Source: Gibbula magus | Lineage: Eukaryota; Mollusca; Gastropoda; Trochida; Trochidae | Direction of reading: 5' to 3' | Assembly: GCA_936450465.1 (NCBI GenBank) | Contig: OW388300.1 | Location: forward strand, 43,060,358 to 43,124,357 | Length of the DNA stretch: 64,000 bases | Shown here: positions 1 to 8,420 of the stretch, piece after piece | Layout: every line of letters begins with the position of its first letter | How positions within the stretch are numbered: the stretch's first letter is position 1 | Notes under the pieces: model-generated | Told to the model about the DNA's origin: nothing | Databases searched by the model: none | Seen by the model: only the letters and a program-made list of their open reading frames with translations | Translations under genes and position numbers: made by a program

Positions 1-418
1 CATCTATAAACAAAAAGGGGCACCTTGATAAAGACTTTACCTGTATAAAATGGCATCTATAAGCAAAAAGTGGCACCTTGATAAAGACTTTACCTGCATA
101 AAATGGCATCTATAAACAAAAAGTGGCACCTTGATAAAGACTTTACCTGTATAAAATGGCATCTATAAACAAAAGGGGCACCTTGATAAAGACTTTACCT
201 GCATAAAATGGCATCTATAAACAAAAGGTGGCACCTTGATAATGACTTTACCTGCATAAAATGGCATCTATAAACAAAAGGTGGCACCTTGATAATGACT
301 TTACCTGTATAGAGCAGCTTATAAGCAAAAGGTGGCACCTTGATAATGACTTTACCTGTATAGAGCAGCCTATAAGCAAAAGGCGGCAACTTGATAAAAG
401 ACTGCCCTTGTGGCACCA
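1..418. repeat. 53-bp minisatellite, about 8 units
   Basis: Direct tandem repeat with unit start 'catctataaacaaaa' recurring at 1, 54, 107, 160, 212 and 265, then two more diverged units to about 418 in which the start reads 'cagcttataagc' or 'cagcctataagc'. Unit length is 52-53 bp. The array runs off the left edge, so its full size is unknown. A 74-codon minus-strand reading frame here is only the repeat read three times. Confidence 0.95.
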
Positions 419-420
419 AG

Positions 421-880
421 TATAAAGCTCTTGAGTCAGGAATGTTTAGATTGCTTACTTCAACAACTTAAACAGAAGTTCCTTGGGAGTCAATTATGTT
501 TATTCACTTTTGCTTTAAACTTTTTTCTATTTTGAAAACAGCCCAGGTAAGCAAAGGTTTTCGTTACCATGCTGTTTACAGACTGAATATTTCTGGTACT
601 TAAAAAAAGGAACTTTTTGGTTGTCTTAAAAGAAGGAGTTTTAGAGATTGTTCCTGTCTAAGGGTAAAAGACTACTGTAAGCATGCAAGAATCATGTTGG
701 TATTTTTATAATGTCTGTTATGTTTCTTGATGAAGCTAAGGTTTTTCTGGGTAATATTTTTTATCTAATCATTTACCATCAAATCCTTGAATAGCCTATC
801 TCAGCACATTCCTAATCCCAGATTGTTGCCATTAATTGTTAAAGAGTTGTAATTGTCAATTTGCCTCTGGAATAGTTGGG
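421..880. other. No gene seen
   Basis: AT-rich unique-looking sequence. I see no long reading frame, repeat or RNA signature. Confidence 0.6.
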
Positions 881-881
881 G

Positions 882-1185
882 CGGGATAGCGTATTGGTTA
901 GCACATTCAGCTTCAGATCACGAGGTCCGGGGTTCGAATCCCGCCAGGGGCACGGCAACATTGTCTGCAGTAGAGAACTGTTCTTCATGCAGTAAGGTTT
1001 AAGTGCAATGCTACACTAAATAGCAGCACAGTACCTACCATGGTTCGCTAGTTACTGCTGATGCTTGCAGGTTTCAACAGATGCATAACCACTGTTGCAG
1101 GCTTTCTCACTGTAATAATACCGGCGGCCATGATATAAGTGAAATATTTTCGAAAGCAGCGTTAAACCCCAAATCACCTCTCCTT
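882..1185 (+). mobile_element. tRNA-derived SINE, family A
   Basis: The head looks like a tRNA: an A-box-like 'gatagcgtattggttagcac' is followed by a perfect B-box 'ggttcgaatcccgcc'. The body ('ctgcagtagagaactgttc', 'gatgcttgcaggtttcaac', 'gtaataataccggcggcc') and the 3' part ('ataagtgaaatattttcgaaagcagcgttaaacccc') recur at 12482-12702 and 24275-24525. The tRNA fold is degenerate, and the downstream body makes this a SINE rather than a tRNA gene. Confidence 0.88.
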
Positions 1186-2132
1186 ACCTGAAATAGTTTC
1201 ACAAAGGTTTTATTATGGTAGAAAGATAAAAGTTTAATGATTTTGTTCGGGTGTTTTCAAGAATTTCTAAGTTTAGTTTGGCTGCTTCTTTTGTTTAATC
1301 TGAATATTTGCCAAGTATAAGCAATTTTAAGTGATTAACAGGGATAGATAACATGTCTGAGAGAAGATGTTTTATATTATAGGTATTAACAATGAACTCA
1401 TTTCATGTTGTTTTGTACTTTGTGTGGGTGATTAATGCATGTTTGATTGAAAACAGATGTCTGACATGGGAAAATTTACGAATATACACATAAAAAAATT
1501 GAAAAGTTTGCAACTTTAATATAAACTTAGCTGATCTTTGAAGGGCATTTAGAAGTGGCATACATAAGAATGGAATGTGAAGGAGTGACATTATACTGCA
1601 AAACCTGGTGTATTTTCACATTAAAGAAGCTGTTATCCCGAAATATTCCTGTTCTTAAACTAAACTGTGTGATTCTGAGCTTTCTCAAACTGAGAAAAGT
1701 AATATTATCTTTGCAGTAATACATCATCTTTCTATTCACGTTGAAATTCACAAATGTATGATATATATATGATCAAAATTTCTTAGTGAAGTCACCCTAC
1801 TATATCTATATTAATGATAAGTGTATTGAATAAGAGTATATGTGACTGGTTTCCATGGAAATTTGGTTGCAGAGTATTATATAGTTGTATGTTTAAATAT
1901 ATAATTCATATCAGATTCTAATGGAAGTAATGTTACTGACATATATTGAGCCAGCTTATTTATTAACTTTATTTGTGTACACACTGTCCTGCTATTTCTG
2001 TTTTATTAGGATTTTCTTTAGGAAAATGTCATCTATATGCAGATGAAAGAAAGGTTATTTCAATCCAATTGCTGTCTTTTATCTACATAATATTTTGTTT
2101 GTTTGTCTGGCAATCTTTGATCTTTGTTTCAG
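1186..2132. other. No gene seen
   Basis: AT-rich sequence with only short random reading frames. It ends in a good polypyrimidine tract and acceptor AG at 2131-2132. Confidence 0.55.
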
Positions 2133-2182
2133 GATGAATATCATTCTATGGAAATTACTTATGAAGACAACATCTTCTTGAT
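2133..2182 (+). CDS. Candidate internal host exon (50 nt)
   Basis: The sequence 'tttgatctttgtttcag' is a textbook polypyrimidine tract with acceptor, and 50 nt later comes the consensus donor 'gtgagt'. Of the three forward frames only one is open across the segment, and its peptide (DEYHSMEITYEDNIFL) has coding-like composition. No homology is recognised and no neighbouring exon is assured, so a chance splice-site pair cannot be excluded. Frame and function are unassigned. Confidence 0.3.
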
Positions 2183-2253
2183 GTGAGTACCTGCATATTT
2201 CTGATTATTGTTAGTTAAATATATACTCAAATATACCCTACTACAAATTTTGA

Positions 2254-2720
2254 AATGACAATAATTATTTTCTATGAATAATAACGGGTGTAGCCTCAGT
2301 GGTTTAGCAGGTAAGTGTAGGGATAATCAGTGTCAATAGGTGACTGACTCTTAGGGTGTGGGTTAGAATCCTACATTCTTGAAATGACAATAATTATATT
2401 CTTTGAATGTTAATAATATAGTGAAGCTTTGGTGGCTGGGTGGTTGAGCTGTTGTGTTATTGATAGGTGCCTGACTATTAGGGTGTGGGTTAGAATCCTT
2501 CATTCTTGAAATGACAATAATGATGTTCTTTGAATGTTAATAATATAGTGAAGCTTTGGTGGCTGGGTGGTTGAGCTGTTGTGTTTTGAAAGTTCTGATT
2601 ATCTTTAGGTACATATATGATATGATGAAAAAAATATAATAAATATATCCACCAGTCTTGAAATAATAATACCATTCTTTGAATAATAATTAATGAAGCC
2701 CTGGTGGCAGAGAGGTTGAG
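2254..2720. repeat. Tandemly repeated tRNA-like segment, 3-4 partial copies
   Basis: A module of roughly 130 bp recurs head to tail. Its landmarks are 'gaaatgacaataat', 'tctttgaatgttaataatatagtgaag' (cut into short quotes here), 'ggtggctgggtggttgagctg' and 'gggtgtgggttagaatcct'. The last two resemble a decayed A box and B box, so this is probably a degenerate tRNA-derived SINE amplified in tandem. The copies at about 2385-2510 and 2510-2590 are nearly identical. Confidence 0.75.
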
Positions 2721-3277
2721 CTGTTGATCATTTTGATGGACTTCTCAATTTCTCTCAGGTATAAGACCAAGCCTAAGACCACCCCCACTTTTCAGAGGGT
2801 TAATTTGCCCCGGTTGGGGTTATTCTCTGGCTATAGACCACACCCAACTTTGCCAGATGTTCCATGGTCATACATTACATATATCTATAATATTATTTTA
2901 AGTTAAGTGTCAAAAACCTACATAAAACCTATTCTAACTGTCTGAATTAAGGTCTCCGGTATGAATTTTCATCTGAGTTAGGGTCTCTCCTGCCTATAAG
3001 CCCACCCCCATGTTTTCAAGATGTGTGTTTGCCTGCCCCCGGTCTTATACCCGAGACAATATGTAGTTGTAACAGAGGCATCACCTCCATCACATTTCAA
3101 CAAAAGTCCATCGATAAAACTGTCCCTTTTAAACTTGAATCTACAAAATCAGACAGTTACTGGTAAGTGCAGAGGATGAATCTAGATTCCATTCCATGTC
3201 ATTAATCTGGAGATCTTTTAATCACTATACCTTTGCATTGAAGACATGGCTAGAATGAATGTTGTCAAATAAATAAT
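2721..3277. other. No gene seen; weak inverted similarity
   Basis: Two segments resemble each other in opposite sense ('ctctcaggtataagacc' near 2754 and 'ggtcttatacccgagaca' near 3040), with 'tataagaccaagcc' and 'tataagcccacccc' motifs between them. This looks like an old fold-back repeat. No reading frame is credible. Confidence 0.45.
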
Positions 3278-3331
3278 ACCGTAAATCTTTGAAATGCCTG
3301 CCTTGTATAATGCTAGCCTAGATTAAACATC

Positions 3332-3452
3332 TGGGCCCCCTTTCACAAAGCACTCAGGTGATCGTAAGTCACTAAGGTTACCTTAGTGCAATGTTAAAGA
3401 ATGGGAGATAAGGTTAACCTTAGTAAAGGTTGCTTTGTGAAAGGAGGCCCTG
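3332..3452. repeat. Small fold-back (inverted repeat) element
   Basis: 'gggccccctttcacaaagca' on the left pairs with 'tgctttgtgaaaggaggccc' on the right, and 'ctaaggttaccttag' and 'aaggttaaccttag' form inner palindromes. The 120-bp unit is a hairpin-type MITE. A related half-site lies at 55686-55728 ('ctaaggttaaccttagtgta', 'ttgttttgtgcaacaa'). Confidence 0.75.
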
Positions 3453-3510
3453 GTCTAATTGTCCGAGATGAAATAGATAATCACCTGCCTTGTATAATTG
3501 CTTGGTTAAT

Positions 3511-3710
3511 TCTTTTTCAGAAGGGATCCTCCTTGGGGTACTTATTGCATAAAATCCTTGATTTTTGATATATGACAGGTTGTAACTATATTTTCCACTT
3601 AAAATTAGTTAAAAAACTAAAAAAAACGTATTTTGGGTCACCCCTTTCGAGCCCCACCCCTTACGGTTGTCATGCAACCAGGGGCGGATAACTCTAATCT
3701 CACCACTTTT
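3511..3710 (+). repeat. DIRS copy A left inverted terminal repeat
   Basis: Starts 'tctttttcagaagggatcct' and ends 'taatctcaccacttttc'. The reverse complement is found at 7279-7475 with very few mismatches, including the blocks 'cttggggtacttattgca' and 'caaccaggggcggataac'. Confidence 0.93.
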
Positions 3711-3787
3711 CTTCCTGTCATTGAACTGACAAGTCGCACGAAGTTTTCAAGAAGTTTTTCTGAGTTTACGTACAATCGCAAAGAAAA

Positions 3788-3814
3788 TGGCCCAAAACAA
3801 AGCTGTATGTGTGG
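3788..3814 (+). CDS. DIRS copy A gag, candidate exon 1
   Basis: A nine-codon start, MAQNKAVCV, directly followed by the donor 'gtaact'. The same arrangement occurs in copy B (42033-42059, MTDKTNVCV, donor 'gtaaag'). Joining to 4301 at an acceptor 'ttgattctag' keeps the frame and adds a Cys to the zinc-binding-like cluster that follows. Support is comparative (two diverged copies, same phase, same intron length class), without transcript data. Confidence 0.6.
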
Positions 3815-4300
3815 TAACTTCTACCTTTTCTACAGTAGGGTCGAATGGCTTTTCGGTTTTTGTACTAGATTTTGTGTGTTTGTAACTTGCTTTCTCGCGT
3901 AGGGCGGGAAAGTCGACCCAAGATGGCGGCCATTTTTTCTCGATCGATTTGTTTTGATCGTGGAATTTGGTTAGATCTGGGCTTTCCACATGTTTATTTT
4001 ATCATATTTGGGTTCTAGATTCGTTTTCGGTGAGTATTTCGAATCGCCCACTGGCCTGCAAGCAAATTAGTCATATTTCATGTTCTATTTGTTTCAGTGA
4101 TGTTAGGGGTGTGGCCATGCTTGTTTACATTTTTACTTCGCATTTTGCCATTCGCCTCTGCTCATGTTTTTTACATGCATGTTTACAAAAACATTTACAT
4201 TCCAATTCCCCCATGTATTAAGTATATATATATTTTAAAAATATTTATATATATACACATGTTGCATGTGCACGTCTTGATTTGGCTATTTTGATTCTAG
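3815..4300 (+). other. Candidate phase-0 intron in DIRS copy A gag
   Basis: 486 bp with GT..AG ends, stop codons in all useful frames and a T-rich body. Copy B has a 500-bp counterpart (42060-42559) at the same codon. The reading frames inside it are not genes. Confidence 0.55.
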
Positions 4301-4576
4301 CCTTTCAAGCCTTGTGCCCAATGTAAAGGGCCGGTGTCGATCACCGACGCCCATGACGAGTGCCTCAAGTGTTTGGCCTCTGACTTCCACCACCCACTCG
4401 ACTGTGGGATATGTCAGGCCTTTACCCCCAAGGCCAGATCTAGGAGGGATGTTGACCTAAAGTTCTTCTCCGAGGCCTTGGAGAGCGGGCGGGACATCAC
4501 CAAGCTTGACCCCCCGTCTAAGGCTAAGAAGGTGAAAAAGTCACCAGGTCGGAGCTGGCCCCATCACGGGACCTAG
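4301..4576 (+). pseudogene. gag: DIRS copy A gag, truncated
   Basis: Encodes the nucleocapsid-like N terminus of the DIRS gag protein: Cys pairs CAQC, CLKC and CGIC in the first ~45 residues, then a Lys-rich stretch (PPSKAKKVKK). It aligns with copy B gag (CEGC, CIRC, CEIC, PPSKKARK). After about 80 codons the sequence jumps into the reverse transcriptase C terminus in another frame, giving a short out-of-frame tail and a stop at 4574-4576. Most of gag, including the acidic centre and the Arg/Gly-rich tail present in copy B, is deleted. A short 'aagtca' identity lies at the junction and may reflect microhomology. Confidence 0.85.
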
Positions 4577-5862
4577 TCTTCCTGGGCTCCAGGTTTCGGA
4601 CGGAGCCGGGGATCGTATCCCTGGCCCCTGACCGGGTCCCGAGGATACTGGGGGCTGTGAACTCGTTTCTCAGTGCTCCATGCCACACGGCTCGAGTCTG
4701 GCTCCAGCTCTTAGGAGTCATGGCAGCGACCGTAGACGTGGTTTGGAGGTCTCGGCTCCGCATGAGGCCCGTTCAACAAGCCTTGGTGGGTCTTTGGTCC
4801 CACTCGGAGTCTTACGAGAAGCAGCTCGTCACTCCAGAGTGGGTCTTGCCACACCTGTTATGGTGGACCAATGTCGATCACCTGACTCGGGGTTACCCCC
4901 TGCAGCCTCCGGTGCCGACCCTGACGATCCAGACCGACGCCTCCCTTACGGGATGGGGCGGGGTTCTGGGATCTCTTACGGTCTCAGGCCTGTGGTCACA
5001 AGCCGAGTCTCAATTACACATCAATGTGTTGGAACTCAGGGCGGCCAGACTGGTTCTGCAACATCTGAGGGATCAGGTGAAGGGTCAGGTGGTCCGGCTC
5101 CAAATGGACAACAGGACCACCATGACTTACATTCTCAAACAGGGTGGGACGGTTTCCCCGTCCCTCCTGGAGGAGACATGGCAGTTCTTCCTCTGGTGCG
5201 ACGAAGTCGACACCCAGGTCCTGCCAGTGTACTTGCCAGGGGTGGACAATGTCCGAGCAGACGCGCTGTCTCGCCGGATCCTTGCCCCCCACGAGTGGCT
5301 ACTGGATCGAGAGATATTCGAGATTATCTCCCAGTTATACGGGTCATTCCAGGTGGATCTGTTTGCGTCAGGGACGAACTTTCAGATACCCCAGTTTTGC
5401 TCCAGGATACCCGACACTCGGGCTCTATCCCAGGATGCATTCGAACTGGACTGGACAGACAGAGTTCTGTGGGCCTTCCCACCAGTGCCTCTGATCTCCA
5501 AGGTCCTAGCCCGTCTAGCCACTCATCCTCCGCGTCTGCTGGTGCTAATCACACCTCTGTGGGCAGCGCAAACTTGGTTTCCACAGGTACTCAGGTCTCT
5601 GGCTATGCCACCTGCTCTGTTACCGTGTCGGCCGGGACTTCTGTCCCAGGACGGAGCCCCCCACCCCAACCCCAGGGTGCAGTGGGTGGCCTGGCCTCTG
5701 TCCGGAATCGCCTCCAAAACAGCGGTATTCCTGCACGAGTTGCAGACACAATACTGGCTTCGAGGAGGGATTCAACGAACATTCAATATGAGGATAGATG
5801 GGCCTGCTATTCGCGCTGGTGTGCAGATAGGGACGTTCTCGATCCCTTTTCTGCAGATCTAG
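4554..5862 (+). CDS. pol: DIRS copy A RNase H and methylase-like polyprotein remnant (RT deleted)
   Basis: Open from the deletion junction; the first GTG in frame is at 4657, so a natural start is not expected. The first ~45 codons match the end of copy B reverse transcriptase. The RNase H domain follows, with acidic residues in TDASLTGWGG, LELRAA, MDNRT and VRADALSR, the usual D-E-D-D set. Next comes the DIRS-specific domain described in the literature as DNA N6-adenine-methylase-like: VDLFASG, a DAF..DW segment and WAFPPVPLI. The stop is at 5860-5862. The C-terminal part overlaps the recombinase gene in a different frame, as is typical of DIRS1-like elements. With no RT palm it cannot reverse transcribe alone. 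Confidence 0.88.
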
Positions 5863-6761
5863 TGTTTGTCTTGGAGTTCCTGCAGTCTAGATTAGATGCT
5901 GGCTTGGCCGCATCTACTGTCAGGGGTTACTCCACGGCTATTTCAGCCTTTCATGTGCCAGTGGACGGCGCCCTTTTGGGGGTACATCCTCTGGTTCAGC
6001 GTTTTTTAGCAGGCGTGGACAGGATCCGACCTCCTGTGAGGCGGTCCAGCCCGGTTTGGGACCTTTCGATAGTCCTGGATTGGCTCTCGGGTCCGCAATT
6101 TAGGGATTTATCATCAGTATCACTGCAACTGCTTACTTGGAAGGCAGTTTTTCTAGTGGCGGTGGCGTCTGGCAGACGGGTAGGAGACATACATGCTATG
6201 TCCTCCAATCCCGAGCTTACAGTCTTCCACAGGGACAGAGTCAGCATTAGACTGCCAGACTCCTACCGGCCAAAAGTGGCCCACTCATTCCATGTCTCGG
6301 CCCCAATAGAATTACCGGCTCTGAGACAACCGGCTGCATCAGGGTCTCAGGCCTCGCACGCACACATTCTGGACGTGCGCAGGACGCTGAGAGCCTATCT
6401 AAAAAAAACGGCCTCCATCCGTAGAGATGAGCAACTCTTTTGTTGTTATGGGGGAGGTAAGCAGGGCTTGCCCGCTTCTACGCAGACCATATCAAGATGG
6501 ATTGTCTCGACAATCTGTCTTGCATATGTTCACAAGGGCCGTGAGCCCCCGGGTAACCTCAAGGCTCATTCGGTTAGGGCAGTTGCGACGTCTAAGGCGT
6601 ACGCAGCGGCCCTGCCAATCGAAGAGATCTGCTCCGCTGCTATCTGGAGCCAGCCTAGCACGTTCATTCGTCACTACCAACTCGACAGGCTCTCGGCGGA
6701 GCGTGCTCGGTTTGGTCAGACAGTTCTCTCCGGTGGGCAGAGTCGTCAACCCCCTAGCTGA
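5178..6761 (+). CDS. DIRS copy A tyrosine recombinase (intact)
   Basis: Phage-integrase-type recombinase that in DIRS elements inserts the circular DNA copy without a target duplication. The frame is open from 4680; the first ATG in frame near the gene is 5178, but recognisable protein starts only near 5700, so the start is uncertain. Core-binding part: ADTILASRRDSTNIQYEDRW then EFLQSRLDAGLAASTVRGYS. Catalytic part: first Arg in VASGRRVGDIHAM, His-x-x-Arg in KAHSVRAVATSK, nucleophile Tyr in FIRHYQLD close to the C terminus. All R/H/R/Y residues are present and no stop or frameshift interrupts the domain. The gene overlaps the methylase-like domain by several hundred bases in the -1 frame. Copy B has lost this activity. 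Confidence 0.9.
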   Translation: MAVLPLVRRSRHPGPASVLARGGQCPSRRAVSPDPCPPRVATGSRDIRDYLPVIRVIPGGSVCVRDELSDTPVLLQDTRHSGSIPGCIRTGLDRQSSVGLPTSASDLQGPSPSSHSSSASAGANHTSVGSANLVSTGTQVSGYATCSVTVSAGTSVPGRSPPPQPQGAVGGLASVRNRLQNSGIPARVADTILASRRDSTNIQYEDRWACYSRWCADRDVLDPFSADLVFVLEFLQSRLDAGLAASTVRGYSTAISAFHVPVDGALLGVHPLVQRFLAGVDRIRPPVRRSSPVWDLSIVLDWLSGPQFRDLSSVSLQLLTWKAVFLVAVASGRRVGDIHAMSSNPELTVFHRDRVSIRLPDSYRPKVAHSFHVSAPIELPALRQPAASGSQASHAHILDVRRTLRAYLKKTASIRRDEQLFCCYGGGKQGLPASTQTISRWIVSTICLAYVHKGREPPGNLKAHSVRAVATSKAYAAALPIEEICSAAIWSQPSTFIRHYQLDRLSAERARFGQTVLSGGQSRQPPS

Positions 6762-7141
6762 ATGAGCAGAGGAGGGTTGTGCGTTCTGTTTTTAAATGTT
6801 ACTAATGCCACTAATATCACGTTGATACTAAGGGCCCAAGTCCTTTTTTCCCAAGGTGACCTCCCTGGCTGAGGTCCCCCGCGGGGAGTTTATATGGTAC
6901 CTTTTTTGCCCTCGTTCTCTCTTTTCAAAAAAAAAAGGGGGGGGGGGGGGGGGCGGGGTATTTTGACCAGTAAGGCGACTGCGAGTGCGCCAGGTAATCC
7001 CCTGGTCAATGTTGGTCTCCTCCATGGTGGATTCGCAAGGTACTTTGGGTGAGTTAACTTTGTATATTCGTATATTCTGTGCACCTTTGGGTGCAGTCTG
7101 AATGCCACTGCCTTAGATTCAATCTTTGGGAGTCTGTCTTA

Positions 7142-7236
7142 TGCAATAAGTACCCCAAGGAGGATCCCTTCTGAAAAAGAATCGAACTAACCTGTATAGG
7201 TTTCAGATTCTTTGAAGAGGATCCTCCTTGGGGTAG
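7142..7236 (+). repeat. DIRS copy A internal complementary region (ICR)
   Basis: Two abutting segments: 7142-7181 is the reverse complement of the element's left tip (3511-3550, 'tacttattgcataa...' side), and 7187-7236 is the reverse complement of its right tip (7450-7500). The meeting point 'aaaaagaa/tcgaactaacc' mirrors the circle junction. This is the diagnostic DIRS1 feature thought to template the joining of the two ends into a circle. Confidence 0.92.
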
Positions 7237-7278
7237 GGCCACCCACCTCCCCTTCATTCAGCCTGCATGACTGGATGG

Positions 7279-7475
7279 AAAAGTGGTGAGATTAGAGTTA
7301 TCCGCCCCTGGTTGCATGACAACCGTAAGGGGTGGGGCTCGAAAGGGGTGACCCAAAGTACGTTTTTTTTAGTTTTTTAACTAATTTTAAGTGGAAAATA
7401 TAGTTACAACCTGTCATATATCAAAAATCAAGGATTTTATGCAATAAGTACCCCAAGGAGGATCCTCTTCAAAGA
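7279..7475 (-). repeat. DIRS copy A right inverted terminal repeat
   Basis: Reverse complement of 3511-3710. It is followed by the unpaired right tip 'gaaacctatacaggttagtt', which contains the palindrome 'aacctatacaggtt' also found at the right tip of copy B. Confidence 0.93.
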
Positions 7476-8090
7476 ATCTGAAACCTATACAGGTTAGTTC
7501 GAATTTAACAAATGTTTACAAATTAATGATTTTATTCTGTGTAAATACTTCCTGTATATAGACATAATTATGCAATGTTAAACCCCAGAGGAAGAACTTC
7601 GTTTACACTTTTTATATTTTTAAAAATCGGATAATGATGTTATTGTTTAAATTCTTAAAAATTGCATGCAGATATTATGATTTCAAAAGAAATGAATCGC
7701 CTGCCTCGAAAAATTGATTGTCTTGAATAATTGCTGGGTCAAATTTATGTTTGAAATTAATAATCGCTGGGTGATTATTCAAGGATTTACGGTAAATGTG
7801 TCAGTTCTATCCACTCATTGGAATTATCTTTAATTGTTTCTTCGACTGAATTACTACTTACGTCATAAATCTGGACATATAATTGTAGTCATGTCAAAAT
7901 TTCGACCATTGCCTCTATCTGATTGAGACAAAGTATAGCTTTATGTTTGAAGTCGACTGTTGTCTTCGTTTAATTATAATTCAGTGTCCTGTAGTTGCTC
8001 TTTCTGAATGACTACTTGTATTTATGTAATAATTATTAGTCTGTTTGGAGAATTCAGATTTTCTCTTGCAACCCGGTATTGTCAAATGTC

Positions 8091-8420
8091 TTAAAGAGGG
8101 AGTTCTGTCGCTCACTGTCGGCCATCTTGCTTTTTTGCAAAACATTAAATCAAAAACGCTGCATTTTCACTAATTTTATTTTGTTAAAATGATAAGACAT
8201 GTGTTTATGGAATATTCACAAAGTAACACATACTGTATCATTAAACTAATCAACAATGTTGTTTTACACTTTGTGCAAGCCTCTAACAGAGACAACAGAG
8301 AGGTGACACGTACCATACAAATCTACTATTTTCAGGTCACAGCTAGGCCCACACAATATAAACATGATACAAAACTCATAGAATTATGTTTATATGCAAA
8401 GGTCAATAATAATTAAATGT
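8091..8420. mobile_element. TTAA-MITE family 4, truncated copy
   Basis: Begins TTAA-'agagggagttctgtcgc' and contains 'catcttgcttttttgcaaaa' and 'attcacaaagtaacacata', both shared with 51318-52250. I do not find the matching right terminus, so the right limit is a guess. Confidence 0.6.

Larger units (their letters stand above)
3510..7504 (+). mobile_element. DIRS-type tyrosine-recombinase retrotransposon, copy A (internally deleted)
   Basis: About 4.0 kb, bounded by inverted terminal repeats (3511-3710 against 7279-7475) with no target duplication evident. Order inside: gag start with candidate intron, deletion junction near 4550, RNase H, methylase-like domain, tyrosine recombinase, internal complementary region (7142-7236), right repeat. 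This is the DIRS1 layout, not an LTR or LINE layout. Against copy B about 2.5 kb is missing (most of gag, nearly all RT). The recombinase is intact. An 18-base G run lies at about 6937-6954. Confidence 0.93.
3278..7797. mobile_element. Old MITE-like element (CCGTAAATC termini) split by DIRS copy A
   Basis: The left end reads 'taccgtaaatctttgaa' (about 3278) and the right end reads 'ttcaaggatttacggtaa' (to about 7797), an inverted pair. Inner sequence also matches across the gap: 'cctgccttgtataattgc' on the left and 'cctgcctcgaaaaattg...ataattgctggg' on the right. The element is interrupted by a small fold-back at 3332-3452 and by the DIRS insertion at 3510-7504. The ends are short and the copy decayed, so the boundaries are approximate. 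Confidence 0.5.

Noticed and set aside
195..419. 74-codon minus-strand reading frame
   Set aside because: It is a read-through of the 53-bp minisatellite; the peptide itself is a tandem repeat and has no independent support.
884..955. tRNA gene
   Set aside because: A and B boxes are present but the cloverleaf is imperfect, and the same 200-bp body follows in other copies, so it is a SINE head. Same for 12484, 12950 (-), 16600 (-) and 62050 (-).
3633..4294. Several 65-89-codon frames near the left end of DIRS copy A
   Set aside because: They fall in the inverted terminal repeat and the inferred gag intron and have no counterpart in copy B.
4680..5600. N-terminal half of the long recombinase-frame ORF as real protein
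   Set aside because: This stretch is the out-of-frame shadow of RNase H; low-complexity Ser/Pro/Gly composition and no similarity to recombinases.
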